In this document: positions 1 through 10,453 of the stretch, piece after piece
Layout: every line of letters begins with the position of its first letter
How positions within the stretch are numbered: position 1 is the first letter of the stretch
NCBI GenBank assembly: GCA_903910245.1
Contig: CAIVYX010000065.1
Span: forward strand, 1 to 17,586
Direction: 5' to 3'
Length of the DNA: 17,586 nucleotides
DNA from: an uncultured Opitutia bacterium
GTDB taxonomy: Bacteria; Verrucomicrobiota; Verrucomicrobiia; Opitutales; UBA953
Program-made: the position numbers and the translations under genes
The notes under the pieces: model-generated
What the model saw: the letters and a program-made list of their open reading frames with translations, nothing else
Told to the model about the DNA's origin: nothing
Database searches by the model: none

Positions 1-772
1 AGATCTTGTCGCCACGGAAGAAGAGCTGGCCGGCGAAAGCGCCCGGCAGGTCGAGGGTGTCGACATGCTTACCGTCCAAGGTGAACGCCTTGATCTGGTT
101 CTGGCTGCGCGAAGGCACCCAGACGAGCGGACCGCGCGGGTCGGCGGCATCGATGGAGATGCCGTGGGCGTTGCTGAGGTTCGCGGCATCCTTGGTCGGT
201 CCGCCCCATTTCTTGAGGAGCTTTCCTTCGAGTGAGAATTCGTAAACGAAGTTCGACCCGTAGCCGTCGGCGACGAGCAACGTGCCCGCCGGCGTCCACG
301 CAACATCGCAAGGCATGAACTTGCCATCGCTCAACCCGAGCTCCTTCGGCGTCGGGAACTTGCGCACGACCTTGCCCTCGGTCGTCAACAGCGTGATGCG
401 CCCTTCGACCGCGGAAGGGTTCCAGCCTTCGGCCGCCATGTGCCAGCCGGAGTCGACGTGTACGAGATACTCCACGCCATCTTTCTCGAAAATCTCCAGG
501 CCGTGGCCGCCACCGAGGCCGGCGCTGATCGACCGGACATAGCGGCCGTCCTTCTCGAAGACGATGAAGTCGTTCTTCGGGTGGTCGGTGACGAGATAGA
601 TACGGCCGGCCTTATCCTCGGCCAATGCGTGCGAATTGACCACCGGCGCGACCGCCGGATCGGCTTTAGCCCACTTCAGGTCTGCCAAATAGCGCAGGCT
701 ACCGTGGCCGAGGACGGGCCTCCTATCTTCGGCGAATGCGACAAGAGCGAGTAGGCAAGCGAGTAGACGCAT
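1..772 (-). CDS. Exported NHL-repeat / six-bladed beta-propeller protein (C-terminus beyond window edge)
   Basis: The reading frame is open from an ATG at 772 down to base 1, giving at least 257 residues, and continues off the left edge. The N-terminus (MRLLACLLALVAFA, then ED) looks like a short signal peptide with an A-x-A cleavage site after residue 14, so the protein is probably exported. The body shows repeated beta-propeller blade motifs: GRIYLVTDHP from about residue 57, a HGLEI stretch, PCDVAWTPAGTLLVADG around residues 153-170, and NAHGISIDAADPRGPLVWVP followed by KAFTLDGKHV. These are typical of NHL/SMP-30-like propellers, including those related to peptidyl-hydroxyglycine amidating lyase. 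No catalytic residue can be assigned, so enzymatic function is not claimed. A GTG at 805 would add 11 residues, but the ATG places the hydrophobic segment directly at the N-terminus. The gene is transcribed divergently from the FAD-oxidase operon. Confidence 0.85.
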   Translation of the reverse strand, partial: MRLLACLLALVAFAEDRRPVLGHGSLRYLADLKWAKADPAVAPVVNSHALAEDKAGRIYLVTDHPKNDFIVFEKDGRYVRSISAGLGGGHGLEIFEKDGVEYLVHVDSGWHMAAEGWNPSAVEGRITLLTTEGKVVRKFPTPKELGLSDGKFMPCDVAWTPAGTLLVADGYGSNFVYEFSLEGKLLKKWGGPTKDAANLSNAHGISIDAADPRGPLVWVPSRSQNQIKAFTLDGKHVDTLDLPGAFAGQLFFRGDKI

Positions 773-868
773 AAGGGAGGGAGTGGCTCCACCATGACCA
801 GGCACCCGCCGCAGGCAAGTCCAGGGGACGGCGTCCCACGCCTTGGTGGGGATTCGCATCGGGTGGGC

Positions 869-892
869 CGATAAGCCCCATCACACTTATCG
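869..892. promoter_or_regulatory. Perfect 7-bp inverted repeat, candidate operator
   Basis: CGATAAG (869-875) and CTTATCG (886-892) form a perfect dyad separated by 10 bases. It sits immediately upstream of the putative -35 element (894-899) of the oxidase operon and in the divergent region shared with the propeller gene. Geometry and position fit a dimeric transcription-factor site. No gene on either strand ends here, and no T-run follows, so a terminator is unlikely. The regulator is unknown. Confidence 0.4.
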
Positions 893-893
893 A

Positions 894-923
894 TTAACCC
901 TTCTTCGATTTAGAAGGTATAAT
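894..923 (+). promoter_or_regulatory. Putative sigma70-type promoter of the oxidase-methyltransferase operon
   Basis: A consensus -10 hexamer TATAAT lies at 918-923. A partial -35 TTAACC (4 of 6 matches to TTGACA) lies at 894-899 with an 18-bp spacer. The region is a conspicuous AT-rich island inside GC-rich DNA. Transcription starting near 930 would leave a leader of about 135 nt before the preferred start codon at 1066. The -10 is flanked by direct repeats ATTTAGAAGG (908-917) and ATTTAGAAAGG (922-932). The rest of 773-1065 holds no gene I can support. Confidence 0.6.
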
Positions 924-1065
924 TTAGAAAGGCCCGCCGGACAGCCAAGCCATCCCCTGCCACGCAGCTGACAAAACAAATCCCCGATTAACCGTGTTAA
1001 ACAAGAAGCCCGCCCCTAACATGGCCACACCCCACCTTTTGGCTACCCCGCCAAACCAGAAGTCT

Positions 1066-2820
1066 ATGCCCTCTTTGCGCCAAAAGATCCCGCTCACCTA
1101 TATGCTCTTCACCCGAAGAGGACGGATTGGCCGAATGGAGTACCTGCACTGCTTGCTGCTGCTCGCAGGCGCGTTCTACCTTCTAGATCAAGGCCTAGGC
1201 CGGATTCTCGGCGACCTAACGCCGTGGCTGCTCTCCCCTACACTCATCTGGTGCCTAATCGCGACATCGACCAAACGTCTTCACGATGTCGGACGCGGTG
1301 GCTGGTGGCTACTCGCCATCCTCATCCCGGCACTCGGACTCCTCTGGCTCGGTTGGCAACTCTTGGCCAGAAGCGGCCTAGCCGTCGCCAACGCGTACGG
1401 AGCGGCGAGAGGCATGTCCGAGGATTATCTAAAGAATGATCAAGGGCAGCCCGCTGCCGATGGGAGCGGCATCGTCATCAACGAAGTCACCCAGCTCCAC
1501 CCCGTCGTCGTCGCCAAAGTGGAGCGCCCGACCACCGTCGAGGCTTTGCGCCAGATACTGAGCACGACAACTGGGCCGGTCTCGGTCGGCGGCGGACGGT
1601 TCAGCATGGGAGGCCAGACCGCGAGCCCCGGCAGCCTGCATCTCGACCTCCGCGGGCTCAACGCAGTCGTCAATTTCTCCCGCGAACAGAAATGGATTCG
1701 CGTCCAGGCCGGGACGCGCTGGTGCGACATCCAACGCCACATCGATCCGCATGGCCTGAGCGTGAAGATCATGCAGACCTACGCTAACTTCACCGTCGGC
1801 GGGACCTTAAGCGTCAATGCCCACGGGCGTTATATCGGCTTCGGACCGGCCGTCCTTTCCGTTCGCAACATCGATGTGATGATGGCGGACGGCAGCGTGC
1901 TGCGGGCCAGCCGGACTGAGAACCCTGACATCTTCTTCGCCGCGATCGGCGGCTACGGCGCGATCGGCATCATCGTCGAAGCCGAACTCGACCTCGCCGA
2001 CAACACGGCCATCGAATGCTCCAATCGGAAGCTGGCACGATCCGACTATGCCGCGCACTTCCGGTCCGACATCCGCGACGACCCGCTCACGGTATTGCAT
2101 AACGGCGACATGTACCCTCCGGACTACCAAGGGATCAACGCCGTCACCTGGCGGAAGACCGAACGGACGCCGACGACGCCAACCCGACTAATGCCGCTGA
2201 ATGACGCCTACCCGGTCATGCGCTACTTCATCTGGGCCTACACCGAGACTCTGGGCGGCCACTGGCGCCGCGAACACATGTTCGACCCGGTCTTCTTCTT
2301 CCGTAACCGCGTATATTGGCGGAACTACGAGGCCGGCTACGACGTGGCGGAACTGGAACCAAAATCGCGGCGCAACGATACCTACGTCCTGCAGGAGTAC
2401 TTCATCCCCGTCCGCCACTTCGACGCTTACGCCGACACCTTGACGGAGATCATGAAGCGCCATCACGTCAACATCCTCAACATCTCAATCCGCCACGCCC
2501 TGCCCGACCCCGGCACGCTCCTTTCCTGGGCCCGCGAAGAAGTCTTCGCCTTCGTCATCTACCATAAGCAAGATACGACCCCGAGCGCCCGCGGCGCCGT
2601 CGCCGTCTGGACGCGGGAGCTGATCGAGGCCGCGATCGCCCTCGGCGGCACGTACTACCTGCCTTACCAGCCGCACGCGACCCCGGCTCAATTTCACCGG
2701 GCCTATCCGCGCGCCCGCGAACTGTTCGCACTAAAGCGGCGACTCGACCCAGACTACCGCCTGCGGCACGTCCTCTGGAACTCCTACTATTCTCACCCCA
2801 ATGACCAAACTAGCCTCTGA
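1066..2820 (+). CDS. DUF805 membrane domain fused to FAD-binding (PCMH-type) oxidoreductase
   Basis: This 584-aa protein has two parts. Residues 1-100 match DUF805: FTRRGRIGRMEY, hydrophobic helices at about 26-45 and 50-68, the signature KRLHDVGRGGWW at 70-81, then a third helix at about 80-100. From about residue 150 there is an FAD-binding type 4 domain of the VAO/GlcD superfamily, with a PP-loop-like GGGRFSMGGQ (175-184), HLDLRGLN, RVQAGTRW, then GGTLSVNAHG and GGYGAIGIIVEAEL. The C-terminal half, ending in LRHVLWNSYY, would form the substrate domain. The histidine that carries covalent flavin in many relatives is replaced (GRFS), so FAD is probably non-covalent. I chose ATG 1066 because DUF805 proteins usually begin about 13 residues before the F-x-x-R-G-R motif. 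Upstream in-frame starts exist at 994 (GTG) and 1021 (ATG). The substrate is unknown. The gene overlaps the downstream methyltransferase by 20 bp. Confidence 0.85.
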   Translation: MPSLRQKIPLTYMLFTRRGRIGRMEYLHCLLLLAGAFYLLDQGLGRILGDLTPWLLSPTLIWCLIATSTKRLHDVGRGGWWLLAILIPALGLLWLGWQLLARSGLAVANAYGAARGMSEDYLKNDQGQPAADGSGIVINEVTQLHPVVVAKVERPTTVEALRQILSTTTGPVSVGGGRFSMGGQTASPGSLHLDLRGLNAVVNFSREQKWIRVQAGTRWCDIQRHIDPHGLSVKIMQTYANFTVGGTLSVNAHGRYIGFGPAVLSVRNIDVMMADGSVLRASRTENPDIFFAAIGGYGAIGIIVEAELDLADNTAIECSNRKLARSDYAAHFRSDIRDDPLTVLHNGDMYPPDYQGINAVTWRKTERTPTTPTRLMPLNDAYPVMRYFIWAYTETLGGHWRREHMFDPVFFFRNRVYWRNYEAGYDVAELEPKSRRNDTYVLQEYFIPVRHFDAYADTLTEIMKRHHVNILNISIRHALPDPGTLLSWAREEVFAFVIYHKQDTTPSARGAVAVWTRELIEAAIALGGTYYLPYQPHATPAQFHRAYPRARELFALKRRLDPDYRLRHVLWNSYYSHPNDQTSL

Positions 2821-3661
2821 ATTCCATATCGTCTTCGACCGCACTGAGTCGCGAGACGCCTTCTTCCGTTTCCTGCAAGTGGTCTTCCATCTCTATCCGG
2901 AAGACAAGTTCCACCACTTGATCTGCGAAGTCTGCGGCAAACACGACAACGACGAGGCCATCTACCGCGAAGTCCAGCGTCGCCTGCCCGAGATCACGCC
3001 GTTCCTCTCCGTGCTGACCTACGGACTGCCTGCGCTGCGCACCCAGAAGAAGGAGATGGCACGAGAAACGCTTGAACTCCTCGGCGATCGTAAACCCGTT
3101 CGCGGCTACCTTGAGATTGGCTCCACCGGTCGCTATGTCAGCGAGCTCCGCAAGCACCTGACCTTCGAAGGCCCTATCTACCTGATCAATGATATCGCGC
3201 CTTCCAATAGCCCGGGCGACATCCTGGAGCGCGGGCAGCTTTCCAAGCTCGGTCGATTCATGCCGCTCAACAACTATCAGCCCATCTCCGCCGCAGATAT
3301 TCCGGACGCCAGCCTCGACATGGCGACCATCTATATTGGATTCCACCATTGCCCGCTCCCGCAATTACCGGCGTTTATCGATTCGATTCACCGTACACTC
3401 CGCCCCGGCGGTACGCTCATCGTGCGCGACCACGATGTGCGCAGTCCCGAAATGGCTACCTTCGTCTCCCTAGTGCACACGGTCTTCAACCTCGGCCTCG
3501 ACGCGACCTGGGAAGTCGATGCCGGCGACTTCAAGGGCTTCCGCCCGATCAAGGAGTGGGCCGATCTACTCGCCACGCATGGCTTCACCCAATCGGGCAA
3601 GGCACTCTTCCAGCCGAACGACCCTTCGGACAACGCCTTGATCCGACTGATCAAGAACTGA
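2801..3661 (+). CDS. Class I SAM-dependent methyltransferase
   Basis: This 286-aa cytosolic-type protein has no signal peptide or membrane segment. An alpha-helical N-terminal region of about 95 residues precedes a Rossmann methyltransferase core. Motif I is YLEIGSTGRY (103-112), a variant of E-x-G-x-G-x-G. The acidic-loop region is IPDASLDMATIYIGFHHC (about 167-184), where D173 falls at the usual motif position and HHC at 182-184. The post-motif is LRPGGTLIVRDHD (from 200). These are established features of the Methyltransf_11/25 type fold. The N-terminal region may be a substrate or partner domain; it contains a C-x-x-C pair (ICEVCGK). The ATG at 2801 lies inside the 3' end of the oxidase gene, so translation is probably coupled. 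Substrate unknown. The gene order suggests that it methylates the oxidase's substrate or product, or a related lipid or quinone; this is inference only. Confidence 0.85.
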   Translation: MTKLASEFHIVFDRTESRDAFFRFLQVVFHLYPEDKFHHLICEVCGKHDNDEAIYREVQRRLPEITPFLSVLTYGLPALRTQKKEMARETLELLGDRKPVRGYLEIGSTGRYVSELRKHLTFEGPIYLINDIAPSNSPGDILERGQLSKLGRFMPLNNYQPISAADIPDASLDMATIYIGFHHCPLPQLPAFIDSIHRTLRPGGTLIVRDHDVRSPEMATFVSLVHTVFNLGLDATWEVDAGDFKGFRPIKEWADLLATHGFTQSGKALFQPNDPSDNALIRLIKN

Positions 3662-3665
3662 GCCG

Positions 3666-4754
3666 ATGCGGCGCCTCTATGTCATCTCTTGGAGCTTGGC
3701 GCTAATTGCAGCCGCCTGCTTCTGGTACGTCCGCCCAGCGACGACCTTCCGATCGACCGAACGGGCGCCGGTACCGAAGGATTGGCTGCAGAACGTGGCC
3801 AAGCCCCTCACACCGGCCGAGCATATCCGTACGCCGGACCAGACCTATCTGACCTACCCCGAATGGTTCCTCGTCTTCGGCCCCGCGGAGTATGCAGAAT
3901 CGATGCGTACCCGCACCGCCACCCGCTTCCCACTCACCACCCATATCCACCAAGCGTGGGAAAGCTATGCGGCCGTGAGCGACCAGATTGCTGGCACCTA
4001 CCCGCCCAACGACGAATACAACACGATGATTAAGGTCATCAATACCAGCTCGACCTTTGAGTTTGGCATCAAGGCCGCTTACGAGGAAGTCATCGGTCGC
4101 ATCACGGACGTCGGCCCGGGTACGATTGCCACCGAGGAAGACCGCTTTGCCGCCCGCTTTGCCCAAGAGTACATCGATGTCATCTACTACGTCCCTTGGT
4201 ATGAGTTCGATTTCATCAAGCAGACAAAAACCCTCTGGTCGGAAGTGCCTTGGTTCGGCGCACATCCCTTGCGTAAGCTCGAGCGCCGCTTCTTCCTGAC
4301 CTCTGAACTACTGACTAAGGCCGTCTATGGATGGGCGAACAAGCAGGCCGCGCTCTTCGCTTACGGCAAGCCGCTGATGGTCACCTATGTCGTCTTAGAC
4401 CGTGCTCCTTCCGGAAAGATGGAGGGCGTTACCATCAAACAGACCTACCCCGACGGCAGCGTTCTGGCCGAATGGCCACGCTACGGACCTTTCACACCGC
4501 TGGCCATCGAGACCGCCCGCCAAGGCGTAGCCTTCCGAGAAATCGCGGGGAATCGCACGGCGACCCTGATCAGCGCGGTCGGGCCGGCCGATTGGCAGCC
4601 GACGGGCAAGGCCGTGTCCCTCTTTAGTCAGCCCATCCCGACGAAGCCCGGCCAATGCCGCTGGGCTATCGCGACGCCCGTGGCGAACCTGCACACGACC
4701 TTGAAGCGGATGGCTGCCGACGGCTTAACTGTCGAACACGTCTTCGACTTCTAG
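3666..4754 (+). CDS. Membrane-anchored protein of unrecognised family, with TYPEW motif
   Basis: I do not recognise this 362-aa protein. It starts 4 bp after the methyltransferase stop, so it belongs to the same operon. The N-terminus (MRRLYVISWSLALIAAACFWY) is a positively charged stretch followed by one hydrophobic helix at about residues 6-22. It is therefore probably a signal anchor with the rest outside the cytoplasmic membrane. The body is rich in aromatic residues and contains TYPEWFLVFGPAEYAE (from 63), a long helical-looking segment ending in EYIDVIYYVPWYEFDF, then LERRFFLTSELLTKAVYGW, and a beta-rich C-terminus ending EHVFDF. I see no nucleotide-binding loop, protease triad or metal-binding cysteine cluster. 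Its role is presumably coupled to the two upstream enzymes, for example as a periplasmic partner, substrate-binding or scaffold protein. Confidence 0.8.
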   Translation: MRRLYVISWSLALIAAACFWYVRPATTFRSTERAPVPKDWLQNVAKPLTPAEHIRTPDQTYLTYPEWFLVFGPAEYAESMRTRTATRFPLTTHIHQAWESYAAVSDQIAGTYPPNDEYNTMIKVINTSSTFEFGIKAAYEEVIGRITDVGPGTIATEEDRFAARFAQEYIDVIYYVPWYEFDFIKQTKTLWSEVPWFGAHPLRKLERRFFLTSELLTKAVYGWANKQAALFAYGKPLMVTYVVLDRAPSGKMEGVTIKQTYPDGSVLAEWPRYGPFTPLAIETARQGVAFREIAGNRTATLISAVGPADWQPTGKAVSLFSQPIPTKPGQCRWAIATPVANLHTTLKRMAADGLTVEHVFDF

Positions 4755-4835
4755 TCGCTCCGGCGAGGGCCTTACGGGGGTGATTTCCGCGAGGTGCCGC
4801 TCGCGGCGAAGCCTCTTCTGCGACTCTAGTCGAAG
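4742..4835. repeat. Long imperfect inverted repeat / stem-loop after the three-gene operon
   Basis: The outer arms CTTCGACT (4742-4749) and AGTCGAAG (4828-4835) are perfect complements. Inside them AGTCGC (4753-4758) pairs with GCGACT (4820-4825). GAGGGCCTT opposes AAGCCTC with bulges. The centre is CCGCGAG (4787-4793) with CTCGCGG (4800-4806) around a 6-nt loop. The structure begins within the last codons of the upstream gene and ends 46 bp before the next start. No T-run follows, so it is not a standard intrinsic terminator. It may be an mRNA-stability or processing hairpin, or a dispersed palindromic element. Confidence 0.6.
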
Positions 4836-4881
4836 TCCCCTTGCCATCACCCATCCGGCAGGTTGGATGGGGATACCTCCC

Positions 4882-5832
4882 ATGCGCCGCAACCTCCTCC
4901 GGCTCCGCCCTTACATCATTGCCGCCTTTGTCGGTACAATTCTAATCGTTGACCTCTCGAACCAATGGGAAGTCCCGATTGCGCAGCTGCCGGGCGAAGT
5001 GCACGATCGCTACGTCAGCGAACTCCAAGCCGGCGATAAAGCCACGGAACTTCTTCGTCTGGCCGAAGCTGGTAACTCACAGGCCCAATACATCTACGCG
5101 CTCCGTCATACCGCGTATGCGCCGGCCGACCTCCAAATCAAGGACGACCAGAAGGTCGCCTTCACCTGGATGAGCAAGGCGGCCGAAAATCGTCACGCCC
5201 GCGCCATGGGCGTGGTCGCGCTCTATTATTTCCGCGGACTGGGCGTCGCGAAAGACGACACCAAGGCCAAAGAGTGGGCTACGATGGCCGCCGACAAAGG
5301 ACAGCCGATGGGCTACCGCGTGCTCGGAGACCTCGCCAAATCGCAAGCCGACTTAATCAAGCCGGTCAAGGAATCCGCCAACTTCAAGTCCCTTCAGGTG
5401 GAGCGCGAAAATCTGCTCGGTGAAGCCTTCACCCAGTTCCTACGCGGCGCCAACGCCGGCGACCGTCATTGTCTTCGCGAGATGGCAAAGGCCTATGAAG
5501 CTGGCCAACCGGGTCTACCGCAAAACTATCGCCTCGCCGTCGACTACTACACCCGCGCCGCCATGCGCCGCGACCCCAAGTCGATCCGCATCCTCACCGA
5601 CCGCTACGAAGCCGGCGACCGGACCCCGAAAGACCTTCAGCAGGCGTATGCTTGGCGGCTTGTGCTCATCGAGATTGAAGACATCCCCGATGACGTCGTA
5701 AAGCTCAGCCTGCTCGAGAAGAAGATGGAGCTCAAAGACGTCCAGGCCGGCCAAGAACTCGCCATCAAGCTGATCAAGGAACTCCCGGCCGATGGCGCGG
5801 ACTCGCTGGCACGCCTGAACCCTTCGCGCTGA
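4882..5832 (+). CDS. Membrane-anchored Sel1-repeat (TPR-like) protein
   Basis: This 316-aa protein starts with a basic segment and one hydrophobic helix (RRNLLRLRPYIIAAFVGTIL), so it is probably anchored in the cytoplasmic membrane with the repeats outside. It carries Sel1-like solenoid repeats. AGNSQAQYIYALRH and KVAFTWMSKAAENRHARAMGVVALYYFRGLGVAKDDTKAKEWATMAADKG occupy the first half. A second block follows (GDRHCLREMAKAYEAGQPGLPQNYRLAVDYYTRAA, then DLQQAYAWRLV). Sel1 repeats mediate protein-protein contacts; no enzyme motif is visible. An in-frame start at 4780 would run through the upstream inverted repeat and add unlikely basic sequence, so ATG 4882 is preferred. ATG 4867 is the alternative. 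The stop is 2 bp before the next gene, implying co-transcription. Confidence 0.8.
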   Translation: MRRNLLRLRPYIIAAFVGTILIVDLSNQWEVPIAQLPGEVHDRYVSELQAGDKATELLRLAEAGNSQAQYIYALRHTAYAPADLQIKDDQKVAFTWMSKAAENRHARAMGVVALYYFRGLGVAKDDTKAKEWATMAADKGQPMGYRVLGDLAKSQADLIKPVKESANFKSLQVERENLLGEAFTQFLRGANAGDRHCLREMAKAYEAGQPGLPQNYRLAVDYYTRAAMRRDPKSIRILTDRYEAGDRTPKDLQQAYAWRLVLIEIEDIPDDVVKLSLLEKKMELKDVQAGQELAIKLIKELPADGADSLARLNPSR

Positions 5833-5834
5833 GC

Positions 5835-6128
5835 GTGACTCCGGCCCAACTCAGAACCTCCGTCACGAGCGATCCGAAACCGCCAGTCGGGCTCGCGCGC
5901 GAAGCACAATCACTGTGGTTCATCAAGAAGGGCGACTGGGAGGCGGCGCACAATATCGCCCAGGATATCGAGACGCCCATCGGATCATGGCTGCACGCCT
6001 TACTTCACCTAATCGAAGGCGACCTCGGCAACGCCCGCTACTGGTTCATTGAAGCCGGTCGCCCCGTGAAGAAGCCATCCCAGATCGACGAGCTCTGGGA
6101 CGAAATCGCTGAAGAGGTCCTGAACTGA
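5835..6128 (+). CDS. Small conserved hypothetical protein, 97 aa
   Basis: This compact, soluble-looking 97-aa protein starts at GTG 5835, 2 bp after the Sel1-repeat gene. Its core has a pattern I associate with a widespread but unnamed bacterial family: KGDWEAAH (32-39), W52 and H54 in a helix, EGDLGNARYW (61-70) and AGRP (74-77). The paired helices, with W, A and G spaced as in a TPR hairpin, suggest a single helical-repeat unit, which matches the Sel1 neighbour. There is no signal peptide and no catalytic motif. Its position between the Sel1 gene and mfd is consistent with operon membership but does not reveal a role. The family resemblance is recalled, not searched. Confidence 0.75.
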   Translation: MTPAQLRTSVTSDPKPPVGLAREAQSLWFIKKGDWEAAHNIAQDIETPIGSWLHALLHLIEGDLGNARYWFIEAGRPVKKPSQIDELWDEIAEEVLN

Positions 6129-6172
6129 GGGGTTGGGTTTGACGCATCGTGGCTTCCCCCCTCGATAGCGTC

Positions 6173-9402
<3,230 letters not shown>

Positions 9403-9406
<4 letters not shown>

Positions 9407-10452
9407 AATCCATCCTATTCTCCAGCCTACTCGTCCTGACCACGGCCGCCACATCCGCCCAGCAGGGGCCCGAGTTGCAAGCCGACCGTATCGTCGCGAC
9501 CGCCAACGGCACCGGCATCACCCTTTCCGAAATCCGCCGCCAAATCGATCCTAGCATGGGCCAGCTTCGCGCCGGCGCTAAGAACGATGCCGAGCTCAAA
9601 AAGGCCATCGTCAAAGCCGAGGACGAAGTGCTCAACTCCATCGCCGACCGCCTGCTCGTCATCGCTGAATTCCGGGCCAGCACTTCGGGGCTACCCGCCT
9701 CCTTCATCGACGCAAACATCGAGGAGACCATCCGTCGCGACTTCAATGGTGACCGCAATCGATTCGTGGCCTCACTCCGAGCCGCCGGCACGACGCCGCT
9801 CGCCCACCGCAAGCGCATCGAAGACAGCATCATCTTCGATTATATGGTCAGCCAAATCCGCCGCGACGCCTGGGACGTGAACCCCGGAAAAATCCTGGAG
9901 TACTACGAGAAGAACAAGGCTGACTTCGTCCGGAAAGAACAGGCCAAGTTGAATCAGATCACGATCACCCAGGGAGCCGCCGAGAAACCCGAGGAGACCG
10001 CCGCCCGCGCCGCCGCTTTCGCCAACGCGCTCCGCCACCCTGAGAAGATTGCCGCTACGCTCGAGCGCTTTAAGGTCACCGGTAAGCCCATCACCAGCGC
10101 ACCCACTTTCGCCGATGTCGCCATCCGGGTGAGCACCGACGATTACGCCAGCAAAGGCGGCGATGCCGGCTGGCGTGACCTCGAAGACCTCAACGAGATC
10201 GTCACGGCCAAGCTCAGGACACTAAAGGTCGGCGAGGTTTCCGACCCCTTGAAGTTCGACGTAGGATCCACTCCCATCTACGTCATCGTTAGCCAGGAAG
10301 CGACCCGCCCAAAGGGCTTCAGCGACGTAAATGATCCGGAAGTGATGGTGACGATCGAAAATAAGGTCCGGCAGATTAACATGAATATCGCCATCAAGCG
10401 CTGGCTCGATGATCTCCGCGTGAAGCACCACGTCCAAGTCCAGCCCCAATAA
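9403..10452 (+). CDS. SurA/PpiC-like periplasmic peptidyl-prolyl isomerase or chaperone
   Basis: This 349-aa protein has a clear signal peptide (MKSILFSSLLVLTTAATSA, with QQ after the cut). A SurA-N-like helical region follows, starting with a strand (DRIVATANGTGITLSEIRRQ) and including EDEVLNSIADRLLVIAEF and DFNGDRNRFVASLRAAG. From about residue 170 there is one parvulin-type domain: YYEKNKADF, then KGGDAGWRDLEDLNE (GGDAGW at 252-257, the typical parvulin signature) and LKVGEVSDPLKFD. The strand that normally reads S-H-I-L-I has KLNQITI instead, so the usual first active-site histidine is absent and catalysis may be weak or lost. Chaperoning of outer-membrane proteins is the expected role of the family. 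The start codon at 9403 overlaps the mfd stop (ATGA), which implies translational coupling. The malQ start is 1 bp downstream. Confidence 0.85.
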
Positions 10453-10453
10453 G

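Noticed and set aside
440..754. Plus-strand frame of 104 codons at the left edge
   Set aside because: It lies antisense to the propeller gene, whose minus-strand frame has a signal peptide and blade motifs. The plus-strand product shows no recognisable feature.
2810..3364. Minus-strand frame of 184 codons inside the methyltransferase gene
   Set aside because: It is antisense to a clear SAM methyltransferase, and its translation has no domain signature.
4780..4881. N-terminal extension of the Sel1-repeat protein from an upstream in-frame start
   Set aside because: The extension runs through the inverted repeat and gives a basic, Ser-rich peptide. The ATG at 4882 places a typical membrane anchor at the N-terminus.
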